Assembly: GCA_045636705.1 (NCBI GenBank)
Contig: JAZTYA010000033.1
Span: 3,219-67,218, forward strand
Reading direction: 5' to 3'
Source of the DNA: SFWF01 sp045636705
Lineage (GTDB): Bacteria; Bacillota; Clostridia; Oscillospirales; Acutalibacteraceae
Length of the DNA: 64,000 nt
In this document: in pieces, positions 1 through 10,069 of the stretch
How the letters are laid out: every line of letters begins with the position of its first letter
Position numbering within the stretch: the first letter of the stretch is position 1
Notes under the pieces: model-generated
Database searches by the model: none
What the model saw: only the letters and a program-made list of their open reading frames with translations
What the model was told of the DNA's origin: nothing
Translations under genes and position numbers: made by a program

Positions 1-2
1 TT

Positions 3-1589
3 GCTTTACGCCTTGTAGTTGACAGAGAAAGAGAAATAGAAGCATTTAAAGCAGAAGAGTTTTGGACAATAGTTGCAAAACTTTCGGCTTCAAGAAAGAC
101 CTTAACTGCGACCTTTTATGGAGATAAAAACGGCGAGAAGATTGATATTTCCAACGAGGATACCGCAAACAAGATAGTAGCCGACCTTGACGGCGCAGAA
201 TATGTTGTAACTAAGGTTAAAAACGGTGTTAGAAACAGACAACCTGCATATCCGTTTATTACGTCAACCCTACAACAGGATGCATCAAGAAAGTTAGGCT
301 TTACAGGTCAAAAGACCATGCGTGTAGCACAGCAGTTATACGAAGGAATTGATATTAAAGGCTTTGGTACAACAGGTCTTATTACCTATATGCGTACCGA
401 CTCGCTTAGAATTTCTGACGAGGCTCGTGCTGCGGCACAAAACTATATTCAAAGAACCTTTGGCGAAAAATATCTACCCAAAACACAAAGAGTGTTTAAG
501 TCAAAGAGCAATTCACAGGATGCGCACGAGGCTATTCGTCCTACCGACGTAGAGTTTACTCCTGAAAAGGTTAAGGATAGCTTATCTTCTGACCAATATA
601 AGCTTTATAAGCTTATTTGGGAAAGATTTGTAGCTTCTTTAATGGCAAACTGCGTTCAGAATACCGTTGCAGTTGATATCGAGGCAAAGAATTATGTCTT
701 CAAGGCAAGCGGTTATTCAATTAAGTTTGACGGATTTACCGTTCTTTATGAGGAGGGTAAAGATGACGACGCTGATGAAAACAGCAATCTTCCGACAGTA
801 AACGAGGGCGAGGTTCTAAAACTTAAGGACCTAGCACCAAATCAGCACTTTACTCAGCCACCAAAGAGATATAGCGAGCCCACGTTGATTAAGGCACTCG
901 ATGATAACGGTATCGGAAGACCTTCAACCTATGCTCCTATCATCACAAACATCCTTCAAAGAGAGTATATCGAAAGGGAGAAAAAGTCCTTAAAACCTAC
1001 CTCTCTTGGTATGGTTGTTTCAGACCTTATGGTTGAGCACTTTAAAAAATTTGTTGAAATTAAATTTACGGCAGGCATGGAAAACAGCCTTGATAAAATC
1101 GGCTCAGGCGACCTTGACTGGCTTGAAACCATCGCCGATTTCTATAAAGATTTTGAGGTTGCACTTAAAAAGGCAGAGGAAAGTCTTTCAGGCAAACGCG
1201 TTAAGGTTCCGGTAGAGGAGTCTGACGAGGTTTGCGAAAAATGTGGCAAGACCATGGTTATAAGAACAGGCCGTTTCGGTAAGTTCTTAGCTTGTCCTGC
1301 ATATCCTGAATGTAAGAATACAAAGCCTTTAGCAGAGGAAGAGGTTAAAAAGCCTTGTCCAAAGTGTGGCTCAAAACTTTTAAAGAGAACATCCAGAAAA
1401 ACAGGTAAAAAGTTTTATGGTTGCTCTAACTATCCCGCTTGCGATTTTGCGGCACCCAACGTGCCGACAGGAGACGTTTGTCCTGAATGCGGCGGATATA
1501 TCCTTTACGGAGTCAGAGGACGCAAATACTGTATGAACAGTGAATGCCCAACAAGAAAGACAGATAAAAAGAAGAATGAAAAAGATTAA
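3..1589 (+). CDS. topA: DNA topoisomerase I, 5' end outside the window
   Basis: Type IA topoisomerase that relaxes negatively supercoiled DNA through a 5'-phosphotyrosine intermediate. The frame is open from base 3 with no start, so this is the C-terminal 528 residues; family members are usually near 700, so most of the Toprim domain lies upstream. The catalytic tyrosine is in the hallmark GLITYMRTDS (Tyr codon 387-389). The C-terminus carries three four-cysteine zinc ribbons (CEKCG...CPAYPEC, CPKCG...CSNYPAC, CPECG...CMNSEC), typical of clostridial TopA. The truncation is a window edge, not a broken gene. The end overlaps trmFO by 14 bases, as in many Firmicutes. Confidence 0.97.
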   Translation, partial: ALRLVVDREREIEAFKAEEFWTIVAKLSASRKTLTATFYGDKNGEKIDISNEDTANKIVADLDGAEYVVTKVKNGVRNRQPAYPFITSTLQQDASRKLGFTGQKTMRVAQQLYEGIDIKGFGTTGLITYMRTDSLRISDEARAAAQNYIQRTFGEKYLPKTQRVFKSKSNSQDAHEAIRPTDVEFTPEKVKDSLSSDQYKLYKLIWERFVASLMANCVQNTVAVDIEAKNYVFKASGYSIKFDGFTVLYEEGKDDDADENSNLPTVNEGEVLKLKDLAPNQHFTQPPKRYSEPTLIKALDDNGIGRPSTYAPIITNILQREYIEREKKSLKPTSLGMVVSDLMVEHFKKFVEIKFTAGMENSLDKIGSGDLDWLETIADFYKDFEVALKKAEESLSGKRVKVPVEESDEVCEKCGKTMVIRTGRFGKFLACPAYPECKNTKPLAEEEVKKPCPKCGSKLLKRTSRKTGKKFYGCSNYPACDFAAPNVPTGDVCPECGGYILYGVRGRKYCMNSECPTRKTDKKKNEKD

Positions 1590-2880
1590 TGTAATAGGCG
1601 CAGGACTTGCAGGATGCGAAGCTGCTATTAGAATTGCTAATAGTGGAATAAAGGTTGATTTATATGAAATGAAACCCGAAAAGCGCAGTCCTGCACATAA
1701 GACCGACCTTTTTGCAGAACTTGTATGTTCGAACTCGCTTAAGGCCGAAAGGGTAAATTCTGCGGCAGGTCTTTTAAAGGCCGAAATGAGAAAATTTTCT
1801 TCGGTTTGCTTGACTGCTGCCGACAGTTGCAAGGTTGCGGCAGGCGGTGCTTTAGCGGTTGACCGTGAGTTGTTTGCCAAAGAGATAACAGAAAAAATAA
1901 AAAGTCATCCAAACATTACCATTAAAAATATGGTTGTTGATAAGATAGACGAAAATGAGGTTACGGTTATCGCAACAGGTCCTTTGACCGACGAGGCATT
2001 AACTAAGGAAATTAAACGCCTTTGTGGTAAAGATAATCTAAGTTTTTATGATGCCGCAGCGCCTATTGTTACCGCAGATAGTATTGATATGTCGATTGCC
2101 TTCAGAGCTTCTCGTTACGGAAAAGGCGATGACGACTATATCAATTGTCCTATGAACAAGGAAGAGTATGAAGCTTTTTATAACGAACTTGTTACGGCAG
2201 AAAGCGCCCCTTTAAAGGAATTTGACAAAGAAATTACCGTTTATGAAGGTTGTATGCCGGTTGAGGTTTTAGCCAAAAGGGGACATGATTCAATTCGATT
2301 TGGCCCCTTAAAGCCGGTTGGACTTCGTGACCCGAGAACCGATAAACGGCCTTGGGCGGTTGTTCAGCTTCGTAGCGAAAACAAGGACGGCACGCTTTAT
2401 AATTTAGTAGGATTTCAGACCAACCTTAAATTTCCCGAACAAAAAAGGGTCTTTTCTATGATACCGGGTCTTGAAAATGCCGAGTTTATGCGATATGGTG
2501 TAATGCATAGAAACTCCTTTATTGATTCCCCTAGAGTATTAAATAAAAATCTATCACTAAAAAATCACCCAAATATATTTTTTGCAGGACAAATCACAGG
2601 TGTAGAGGGTTATATGGAGTCTGCTGCAAGCGGCATTATCGCAGGTGTTAACGCAGTAAGGTATCTAAACGGACAAGAAGCTTTAGTTTTACCAAATACC
2701 ACTATGATAGGTGCTTTGCTTGAATATATTACCGATGATTCGGTTAAGGATTTTCAACCTATGGGAGCAAACTTTGGCATAATGCCACAGCTTGATAAGG
2801 TGATTAGAGATAAAAAAGAAAGGTATCAAGCTTTGGCTGACCGCTCGCTTGAAACCTTAAATTTAAACTATACGGAGTAA
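1576..2880 (+). CDS. trmFO: Methylenetetrahydrofolate-tRNA-(uracil-5-)-methyltransferase
   Basis: Folate- and FAD-dependent enzyme that makes 5-methyluridine at position 54 of the tRNA T-loop. The N-terminus is a dinucleotide-binding fold, VIGAGLAGCEAA, directly after the start, and the conserved cysteine motif VCSNSLKAE follows near residue 50. The C-terminal half has the FFAGQITGVEGYMESAASG flavin-binding stretch. I chose the ATG at 1576 (434 residues): an upstream in-frame ATG at 1540 would add twelve basic residues before the glycine motif and lies inside topA. The RBS would be within the AAAAGAAG of the topA end. Probably translationally coupled to topA. Confidence 0.96.
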   Translation: MKKINVIGAGLAGCEAAIRIANSGIKVDLYEMKPEKRSPAHKTDLFAELVCSNSLKAERVNSAAGLLKAEMRKFSSVCLTAADSCKVAAGGALAVDRELFAKEITEKIKSHPNITIKNMVVDKIDENEVTVIATGPLTDEALTKEIKRLCGKDNLSFYDAAAPIVTADSIDMSIAFRASRYGKGDDDYINCPMNKEEYEAFYNELVTAESAPLKEFDKEITVYEGCMPVEVLAKRGHDSIRFGPLKPVGLRDPRTDKRPWAVVQLRSENKDGTLYNLVGFQTNLKFPEQKRVFSMIPGLENAEFMRYGVMHRNSFIDSPRVLNKNLSLKNHPNIFFAGQITGVEGYMESAASGIIAGVNAVRYLNGQEALVLPNTTMIGALLEYITDDSVKDFQPMGANFGIMPQLDKVIRDKKERYQALADRSLETLNLNYTE

Positions 2881-2883
2881 AAT

Positions 2884-3882
2884 ATGAGAATTGTAGTTGA
2901 CGCTTTCGGAGGCGATAATGCGCCACTCGAAATTATTAAAGGCTCAGCCCTTGCAGAAAAAGAATATGGTGTAGAAATCATTCTTTGCGGTGATGAAGAA
3001 ACCATAAAGAAGTGCATATCGGATAATGATATCAAGTTTAACAACCTAACTATCGTTCATGCGCCAGATGTAATTTCAATGCATGATGACCCAACATCGC
3101 TTTTAAAAGCATTTAAGAATTCTTCAATGGCACAAGCTTTTAGAACCCTTGCTGAAGGAAATGCAGATGCATTCGTTTCTGCAGGCAGCACAGGCGCTGT
3201 TGTTGTTGGAGGAACCTTTATTGTTAAAAGAATTAAGGGTATAAAGCGTCCTGCTTTAGCCGCAATTTTACCAGCTACTAAGGGCAATGTTATGCTTATG
3301 GATATAGGCGCAAATGCCGAGTGCAGACCCGAAATGATAGCACAGTTTGGTACAATGGCTTCGGTTTATCTTGAAAAGGTAGAGTCTATTAAAAATCCTA
3401 CGGTAGGACTTTTAAATATAGGCGCAGAGGAAACTAAGGGTACCGAAATTCATAAGGAAGCGTATAAGATTTTATCCGAATCGGGACTTAACTTCATAGG
3501 TAACGTTGAGTCAAGAGAACTTCTTAGCGGTGCGGCTGATGCCGTTGTAACCGACGGATTTACAGGAAATATAGCACTAAAATTAATTGAGGGCACGGTT
3601 AAAACACTATTTTCAATGTTAGTGCCTGTATTTAAAAAGAATATATTTACAAAGCTTTCATTCTTAACCTTAAAAGACGGACTTAGAGGAATTAAGAAAA
3701 AACTTAATGCGGATGAGGTTGGCGGCGCGCCCCTTCTTGGAACTAAAAAGCCGGTGTTTAAAGCTCACGGAAGCTCTAATGCAGAGGCATTTAAAAACGC
3801 CATACATAAGGCAATGCTATTCGCACAAAACAATGTTATAGAAACAATAGAATCAAGTTATCAAAACGAGGAATTAGACTAA
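2884..3882 (+). CDS. plsX: Phosphate acyltransferase PlsX
   Basis: Converts acyl-ACP to acyl-phosphate, the first step of bacterial phosphatidic acid synthesis with PlsY; a peripheral membrane enzyme. It opens with the family's MRIVVDAFGGDNAP and contains SAGSTGAVV, LMDIGANAECRPEM and VVTDGFTGNIALK, all characteristic of PlsX. At 332 residues it is full length. It starts 3 bases after trmFO and 2 bases before rnc. In many Firmicutes acpP lies between plsX and rnc; here it is absent from that slot. Confidence 0.96.
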   Translation: MRIVVDAFGGDNAPLEIIKGSALAEKEYGVEIILCGDEETIKKCISDNDIKFNNLTIVHAPDVISMHDDPTSLLKAFKNSSMAQAFRTLAEGNADAFVSAGSTGAVVVGGTFIVKRIKGIKRPALAAILPATKGNVMLMDIGANAECRPEMIAQFGTMASVYLEKVESIKNPTVGLLNIGAEETKGTEIHKEAYKILSESGLNFIGNVESRELLSGAADAVVTDGFTGNIALKLIEGTVKTLFSMLVPVFKKNIFTKLSFLTLKDGLRGIKKKLNADEVGGAPLLGTKKPVFKAHGSSNAEAFKNAIHKAMLFAQNNVIETIESSYQNEELD

Positions 3883-3884
3883 TT

Positions 3885-4568
3885 ATGATTGCAGAGTTTG
3901 AACAGATTTTAAATTACAAATTTAATAATGTTGAACTGCTAAAAAATGCTTTAACCCATTCATCTTATGCTAACGAAACACACTCGCACGGCGGCTCTAA
4001 CGAACGACTCGAGTTTTTGGGAGACTCGGTTTTATCAATTGTAGTTTCAGACTATATTTATAAAAACTTCAAGTCACTCCCCGAAGGAGAGCTTACAAAA
4101 CTTCGAGCATCCTTGGTTTGTGAAAAGACCTTGTTTTCTTTTGCAAAACAGATAAATCTTGGCGATTTTATTTTGCTTGGAAAAGGGGAACAGAACAACC
4201 AGGGTAACGAGAGAGCGTCTATTCTTTCGGATGCTTTTGAGGCAGTGCTTGCCGCAATTTATCTTGACGGTGGTATTGATGCGGCTAGAAAGCATGTTTT
4301 ACGCTTTATTGTGCCCGAACTAAAAAAGCACGATATAGAAACCTTTAAGGATTACAAAACCGCTTTGCAAGAGGTTATTCAGCGCAACCCTGAGGAAAGA
4401 CTAAAGTATGTATTGACCGATGAAACGGGTCCTGACCACGATAAACGTTTTACGGTTGAGGTTCACTTAAATTCAAACGTAATCGGATGCGGTGTCGGTA
4501 AAAGTAAAAAGCAAGCCGAGCAAGAGGCCGCAAAACAAGCTCTTCATTTAATGGGTCTTGAAGTATGA
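3885..4568 (+). CDS. rnc: Ribonuclease III
   Basis: Double-strand-specific endoribonuclease for rRNA and mRNA processing. The catalytic signature ERLEFLGDSVL is at residues 40-50, and the second acidic cluster is in SDAFEAVLAAIYLDGG. A double-stranded RNA-binding domain occupies about 155-225 (DYKTALQE at its start, KSKKQAEQEAAKQAL at its end). The 227 residues match the family. It overlaps the next gene by four bases (ATGA), so the two are likely coupled. A separate Mini-RNase III is at 36466, as is usual in Firmicutes. Confidence 0.97.
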   Translation: MIAEFEQILNYKFNNVELLKNALTHSSYANETHSHGGSNERLEFLGDSVLSIVVSDYIYKNFKSLPEGELTKLRASLVCEKTLFSFAKQINLGDFILLGKGEQNNQGNERASILSDAFEAVLAAIYLDGGIDAARKHVLRFIVPELKKHDIETFKDYKTALQEVIQRNPEERLKYVLTDETGPDHDKRFTVEVHLNSNVIGCGVGKSKKQAEQEAAKQALHLMGLEV

Positions 4569-5551
4569 GTCACGCAAATATTTCTATATTTGTAACACAT
4601 TTGGGTTGTCCTAATCAGTGTAGTTTTTGTAACCAAAGGCATATTGCCAAAACCGAAGCAATAACAGACACTTCTTCAATAGATAAGGCTGTTTTGCTTG
4701 CAAAAACCTCTAAAAACTATGACCCGAAAAACACACAAATTGCCTTTTTCGGCGGCAGTTTTACGGCAATTGACCGAGAATATATGCTTTCGCTTTTAAA
4801 GACGGCTTATAACTATATAAAAAGCGGCGATATTTCTGGCATTAGAATTTCAACCAGACCTGACTTTATTGATGAAGAGGTCTTAGAAATTTTAAAAGAA
4901 TACGGAGTTATCGCAATTGAGCTTGGCGCACAGAGTATGTGTGACGACGTTCTTTTGCTAAACGACCGTGGACATACTGCGGAAGACGTTAAAAAGGCGT
5001 CAAAGCTTATAAAGTCAAACGGATTTGAATTAGGCCTTCAAATGATGACGGGACTTTTTGGAGACTCGGATGAAAAGGCTATAAAAACCGCTCAAAAAAT
5101 CATTGAGCTAAAGCCTTCAACTGTTCGAATTTATCCAACAATAGTTTTAAAGGGGACAAGGCTTGAACAACTCTTAAACACTGGGGAATATAAGCCGCAG
5201 ACCTTAGATGAGGCAATTAGGCTTTCGATTGGTCTAAAAAATATGTTTTTGGAAAACGATATTAAGGTAATTCGTTTAGGACTTCATACAATTGATGAAT
5301 CAATGTTTGTAGCAGGTCCTTGGCATCCGTCTTTTGCCGAACTTTGCGAGTCGGAAGAGTATTTTAAAAGGTTTAAAGACCTTTTAAAAGAAAAGGGTTC
5401 ATATGAGCTTTTTGTTTATCCTTCTGAATTATCAAAGGCAATAGGCAATAAACGTAAAAATATTAACAGAATGGCAGAGCTTGGAGTAAATTTAAAAATT
5501 TCTCCTAGCGAAAGTTTAGAAAAACACGAAATCAAAGTAGTGAAAAATTAA
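4565..5551 (+). CDS. Radical SAM protein, Elp3-like
   Basis: The iron-sulfur motif CPNQCSFC (Cys15, Cys19, Cys22; a CX3CX2C spacing) identifies a radical S-adenosylmethionine enzyme. The following FFGGSFTAID and RISTRPDFID match the Elp3/HemN-like subgroup often encoded between rnc and smc in Clostridia. The C-terminal third has no acetyltransferase domain like that of full Elp3. The substrate is unknown; a role in tRNA or rRNA modification is a guess from fold and neighbours. The start overlaps the end of rnc. Confidence 0.85.
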   Translation: MSHANISIFVTHLGCPNQCSFCNQRHIAKTEAITDTSSIDKAVLLAKTSKNYDPKNTQIAFFGGSFTAIDREYMLSLLKTAYNYIKSGDISGIRISTRPDFIDEEVLEILKEYGVIAIELGAQSMCDDVLLLNDRGHTAEDVKKASKLIKSNGFELGLQMMTGLFGDSDEKAIKTAQKIIELKPSTVRIYPTIVLKGTRLEQLLNTGEYKPQTLDEAIRLSIGLKNMFLENDIKVIRLGLHTIDESMFVAGPWHPSFAELCESEEYFKRFKDLLKEKGSYELFVYPSELSKAIGNKRKNINRMAELGVNLKISPSESLEKHEIKVVKN

Positions 5552-5572
5552 AGCCCGGAGGGAAGTGAAATA

Positions 5573-8500
5573 ATGCTGTTAACATCTATTCAAATACAAG
5601 GCTTTAAATCATTTGCAGATAAAACTGTATTAAAATTCGGCAGAGGTGTTACCGCAGTTGTTGGACCTAACGGTAGTGGTAAAAGTAACATATCCGATGC
5701 GGTTCGTTGGGTTCTTGGTGAACAGTCCTTAAAAAGCCTTCGTGGACAGTCAATGGAAGATGTTATTTTTGACGGCACGGCAGATAGGTCTGCTCACGGT
5801 TTTTGTGAGGTTACACTTAATATTGATAATGCCGACAGAGAACTTAATTTTGACAATGATTTTGTCTCTGTAACACGTAGATATTATCGTTCACACGATA
5901 GTGAGTATCTTATCAACGGCAACGTTGTAAGACTCCGCGATATACACGAACTCTTTATGGATACAGGTCTTGGCCGCGATGGTTATTCAATTATCGGTCA
6001 GGGTAAAATTGATGCTATTATCAGCACAAAATCTCAAGAACGTCGTGATATTTTTGAAGAGGCTTCAGGAATTTCACGTTATAGATACAGAAAAGTTGAC
6101 GCCGAGCGCAAGCTTGCCGCAGCCGATGAAAATATTCTTCGCCTTTTAGACATTATGAAGGAACTTGAGGGCAGAATTGGTCCCTTAGCCGAACAGAGTC
6201 GTAAGGCAGAGCTCTTTTTAACATTAGCCGAGCAAAAGAAGGAACTTGAAATAGGCCTTTGGGTTGACCTGCTCAATAACTCAAAGGAAAGACTTAAAAC
6301 CCAAGAGGATAAGATTTCCTTAATTCAGTCACACTATAAGCAAATCGAGGACAAACTTATAGGTTTTGATGAGCAGAACGAAAAGAATTCTGCAGATTTC
6401 ATGCGTTTTTCTGCTCAAATCGAAGACAAAAGACAGAGAATTTCGGAGTATAACGAAAACATTGCAAGACTTAACGGTGAAATCTCTGTATTTAATAACG
6501 ACATCCTTCACAACAACCAAACTATCGAAAGATTAAAGGGCGAACTTTTAGAAATTTCAGGTTCTAAGGATAAGGAAAAGGATGAAATTGCATTAAAGCA
6601 GGAGCAAATTGCTGACAAAAACATAAAAATTGAAGGTCTTGACACGCTCCTTAAGGATACAGAAAAGGAATTAGCAGAGCTTCTTTTGAGTAGCGAATCT
6701 GTTTCTAAAAAGATAGAGAATCATATTATTTCTTTAAATGAAATTTCATCAAAATCAGCCGACGTTAAGGTTGAGGTTTTATCTGCAGCCTCTTCGGTTT
6801 TAGAAATCGAAGAAAGGAAGTCTACTGTTGACGAACTTTTAGCAGAGCAGAACAAAGCTTTTGAAGACCTTAAAACCGAAAACGATGAGATTGCAAAGCT
6901 TCTTGATAAAATAGAAGAGGATATCGCTTCCTATCAAAACTCTTTAAACGGTTATTTGCTTAAACTTAAAAACCGTAAAGAATCGGTTGATGAAATCAAG
7001 AATTCAGTTGATGAAATGCATCTCGATATCGAGGCAAAAAAGAGAAAAATTCAGATTTTAGAAGACCTTGAAAAGAATATGGATGGTTTCTCTCATCCTG
7101 TTAAGACTGTCATGAAGCAGGCAACTGATGGCACCTTAAAGGGTGTTTTCGGACCTGTTTTACGACTAATTTCCGTAAAGGATGAATATTCGGTTGCCAT
7201 TGAAACCGCGCTTGGTACTGCAACACAAAACATCGTTGTAGATACAGAGGCTACCGCTAAGCGCGCCATTGAAATGCTTAAACGTTCAAATTCGGGCCGT
7301 GCTACTTTCCTTCCCGTATCTTCGGTTAAGGCAAAAGAATTTAAGGACGGCGATTTTGAGGATAAGTATGGCTACGTTGACGTAGCAAGTAACCTTGTTC
7401 AGTGTGATGAAAAGTTCAGAGAGATTGTAAATCATCTTCTTTCGGGCACAATAGTAGTTGAGGATATTGACTCGGCTATTGCAATTGCCAAGGAGTTTAA
7501 GTATCGCGTAAAGATAGTAACCCTTGACGGTCAGGTTGTTAACCTTGGCGGTTCTATCACAGGTGGTTCGCTCGTTAAGAATGCAGGTCTCCTTTTAAGA
7601 ACAAAGGAAATCGAAAAATTAAAGAGCGAGCTTGAAAAGTTAGAAGCAAAACTTAAGGAAAAACAAAAGCAGTATGACAATGCGCTTTTAGACCTTTCTT
7701 CAATTGAAGGCAGTATTGCGGCAGACCAAGATATCTTAAAAACTGCAAGTGAGGACAAAATCCGTTTGCTTGTTGAACTTAAGAGGGTTGCCGAACTTAA
7801 GGATTCTTCTGAAAAAATAATTAATTCACTCAAGGAAGAAAAGACTTCTGCAGATGAGAAAATACTTGCAATTAACAAATCTGCTGAAGCTTCTAAGGCG
7901 GAACTTGAAAAACTGGAAAATGAGAAGAAAGCTTTAAATAAGCTTATTTCGGAAATGTCTGACGGTAGGGAAGAACTTGGAACCAAGCGTGAAGAGTTAG
8001 CCTCAAAGATAACCGAAACAAAGCTTCTTATTATCGAGTTTGAAAAGGACGTTGAGGCATTAAATGCTTCAATTGCTGCGCTTAACGCTTCGGATGCAAA
8101 CCGAGTAGAAACCATTAAGCAATTAAACGAGGAAATCGAAAAATATACAAAGAGCAACGAAGAAATCGGCGTCAATATTGCCGATATTAATACAACTGTT
8201 GAAACTCTTAAAAAGGCAATTTCCGACTTTAATACAGAAATCGAAACATATATAACCCGCAGAAATGATATCGAGCAACAGGGCGCAACCCTTCGTGGTG
8301 AGGAAAAAGAACTTTCCTTAGAACGCGAAAAGCTAGGTGGAGAGCTTGCTCGACTTTCTGAACGTAGGGATAATATGTTAAAAGAGTGTGAGGACGTTTT
8401 AAGACAACTCTTTGATGAGTATCAGCTTACCAAGACCGAAGCAGAGTCTTTAGATATAAAGATTGAAAATCCTGCAGCGGCTAAAAAGAATCTTGCTGAA

Positions 8501-9151
8501 ATTAAGTCTAAAATCCGTTCGCTTGGCAACGTTAACGTTTCGGCAATTGAGGAATATAAAGAGGTTAGCGAGCGTTATTCCTTCATGAAGGAGCAGATGG
8601 ACGACCTCGAGAAATCCAAGACCGAGCTTAGAAAACTTATCACACAGTTAACCGACCAAATGAAGGAACTCTTTATTACCGGATTTAATCAAATAGGCGA
8701 AAACTTTTCAACTACGTTCTCCGATTTATTTGGCGGAGGTTCGGCAAAACTTGTGCTCACCGACCCCAATAACGTACTTGAAAGCGGAATTGATATTGTT
8801 GCAAAACTTCCGGGTAAAAACGTTCCAAGCCTTGACAGCCTTTCGGGTGGTGAAAAGGCGCTTGTTGCCCTTTCAATTTACTTCGCAATTATGAAGGTAA
8901 ATGCACCTCCGTTCTGCTTCCTTGACGAGGTTGATACTGCGCTTGATGATATCAACGTTGAACGATTTGCCGATTATATGGTTAAATCCAACTTTAAAAC
9001 ACAGTTTATCTGCATAACACACAGACGCGGTACTATGGAAGCCGCAGATATGCTTTATGGTGTTACAATGCAGGAAAAGGGTGTTTCAAAGCTTCTTGAA
9101 CTTAATGTAACAGAGCTTGAAAAGCAGTTAAATCTTGAGAACAGGAGATAA
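5573..9151 (+). CDS. smc: Chromosome segregation protein SMC
   Basis: ATPase of the condensin complex that organises and segregates the chromosome with ScpA and ScpB. The 1192 residues show the full layout: N-terminal Walker A GPNGSGKS at 31-38, a long coiled coil to about 500, a hinge around 510-670 (GVFGPVLRLI, ALGTATQNIVVDT, LGGSITGG), the return coiled coil, then the ABC signature SLSGGEKALVALS and Walker B CFLDEVDTALDD near the C-terminus. A clear RBS (CGGAGGGAAG) precedes the ATG. It is followed within 2 bases by ftsY, the standard order. Confidence 0.98.
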   Translation: MLLTSIQIQGFKSFADKTVLKFGRGVTAVVGPNGSGKSNISDAVRWVLGEQSLKSLRGQSMEDVIFDGTADRSAHGFCEVTLNIDNADRELNFDNDFVSVTRRYYRSHDSEYLINGNVVRLRDIHELFMDTGLGRDGYSIIGQGKIDAIISTKSQERRDIFEEASGISRYRYRKVDAERKLAAADENILRLLDIMKELEGRIGPLAEQSRKAELFLTLAEQKKELEIGLWVDLLNNSKERLKTQEDKISLIQSHYKQIEDKLIGFDEQNEKNSADFMRFSAQIEDKRQRISEYNENIARLNGEISVFNNDILHNNQTIERLKGELLEISGSKDKEKDEIALKQEQIADKNIKIEGLDTLLKDTEKELAELLLSSESVSKKIENHIISLNEISSKSADVKVEVLSAASSVLEIEERKSTVDELLAEQNKAFEDLKTENDEIAKLLDKIEEDIASYQNSLNGYLLKLKNRKESVDEIKNSVDEMHLDIEAKKRKIQILEDLEKNMDGFSHPVKTVMKQATDGTLKGVFGPVLRLISVKDEYSVAIETALGTATQNIVVDTEATAKRAIEMLKRSNSGRATFLPVSSVKAKEFKDGDFEDKYGYVDVASNLVQCDEKFREIVNHLLSGTIVVEDIDSAIAIAKEFKYRVKIVTLDGQVVNLGGSITGGSLVKNAGLLLRTKEIEKLKSELEKLEAKLKEKQKQYDNALLDLSSIEGSIAADQDILKTASEDKIRLLVELKRVAELKDSSEKIINSLKEEKTSADEKILAINKSAEASKAELEKLENEKKALNKLISEMSDGREELGTKREELASKITETKLLIIEFEKDVEALNASIAALNASDANRVETIKQLNEEIEKYTKSNEEIGVNIADINTTVETLKKAISDFNTEIETYITRRNDIEQQGATLRGEEKELSLEREKLGGELARLSERRDNMLKECEDVLRQLFDEYQLTKTEAESLDIKIENPAAAKKNLAEIKSKIRSLGNVNVSAIEEYKEVSERYSFMKEQMDDLEKSKTELRKLITQLTDQMKELFITGFNQIGENFSTTFSDLFGGGSAKLVLTDPNNVLESGIDIVAKLPGKNVPSLDSLSGGEKALVALSIYFAIMKVNAPPFCFLDEVDTALDDINVERFADYMVKSNFKTQFICITHRRGTMEAADMLYGVTMQEKGVSKLLELNVTELEKQLNLENRR

Positions 9152-9153
9152 AG

Positions 9154-10068
9154 ATGGGCTTTTTCAATAAAATTAAAAGCGGTCTTGCAAAGACAAGAGA
9201 TTCTTTTGTGGGCTCGGTTAACAGTATTATTAATAGCTTTACAAAGATTGACGAGGAATTTATCGAGGAACTCGAAGAAATTCTGATTATGTCTGATATC
9301 GGCATTCATACCGCCGAGGCTGTTTGTGATGAGTTAAGACGACTCATAAAAGAAAACCGTGTTACCGAACCTAGCGAGGTTAAAAACCTTCTAAAAGAAG
9401 TGCTTTATAAAATGATGGAAGGGGACACCTCTTTAAAACTTGAAACAACCCCTTCGGTTATTATGGTTATAGGTGTAAACGGTGTTGGTAAAACAACAAC
9501 TATAGGTAAGCTTTCGGCACAGTTAAAAGCAGAAGGCAAAAACGTTATGCTTGCAGCAGCAGATACCTTTAGAGCTGCCGCAATTGACCAGTTAGCCCTT
9601 TGGGCAGACCGTGCAGGCGTTACTATGGTTAAAAACGTGCCCGGTACCGACCCTGCATCAGTCCTTTTTGATGCGGTTAATTCCGCAAAATCCAAAGGCG
9701 CCGACGTTGTTATTTGCGACACTGCAGGAAGACTTCATAATAAGAAAAACCTTATGGATGAGCTTGCAAAAATGTATCGTGTAATCGAGCGCGAGTTACC
9801 GAATGCCTCGGTTGAAGCGTTACTTGTTTTAGATGCTACAACAGGACAAAATGCGGTAAATCAGGCAAGAGAGTTTAAAAACGTTACAAAACTTACCGGT
9901 ATCGTTTTAACAAAACTTGACGGTACTGCAAAGGGCGGCGTGGTTCTTTCAATTAAGAACGACCTTCAAATCCCTGTTAAGTTTATCGGCGTAGGCGAAC
10001 AGATAGACGATTTAAGACCCTTTGATGCAAAGGAATTTATAGACGCTATTTTTGATGAGGAAAACTAA
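9154..10068 (+). CDS. ftsY: Signal recognition particle receptor FtsY
   Basis: SRP-type GTPase that docks ribosome-nascent chain complexes at the membrane. It has the N domain (about 1-95), then the G domain with GVNGVGKTTTIGKL (G1), DTFRAAAIDQL, DTAGRLHNKKNLMDEL (G3) and TKLDGTAKGG (G4 and closing loop). At 304 residues it lacks the long acidic A domain of enterobacterial FtsY, as is normal in Firmicutes. Co-transcribed with smc. Confidence 0.97.
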   Translation: MGFFNKIKSGLAKTRDSFVGSVNSIINSFTKIDEEFIEELEEILIMSDIGIHTAEAVCDELRRLIKENRVTEPSEVKNLLKEVLYKMMEGDTSLKLETTPSVIMVIGVNGVGKTTTIGKLSAQLKAEGKNVMLAAADTFRAAAIDQLALWADRAGVTMVKNVPGTDPASVLFDAVNSAKSKGADVVICDTAGRLHNKKNLMDELAKMYRVIERELPNASVEALLVLDATTGQNAVNQAREFKNVTKLTGIVLTKLDGTAKGGVVLSIKNDLQIPVKFIGVGEQIDDLRPFDAKEFIDAIFDEEN

Positions 10069-10069
10069 A

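Noticed and set aside
1..317. Truncated topA as a pseudogene
   Set aside because: The frame is intact from base 3 and is cut only by the window edge.
7531..8175. A 214-codon frame on - inside smc
   Set aside because: Serine-rich shadow of the coiled-coil coding strand.
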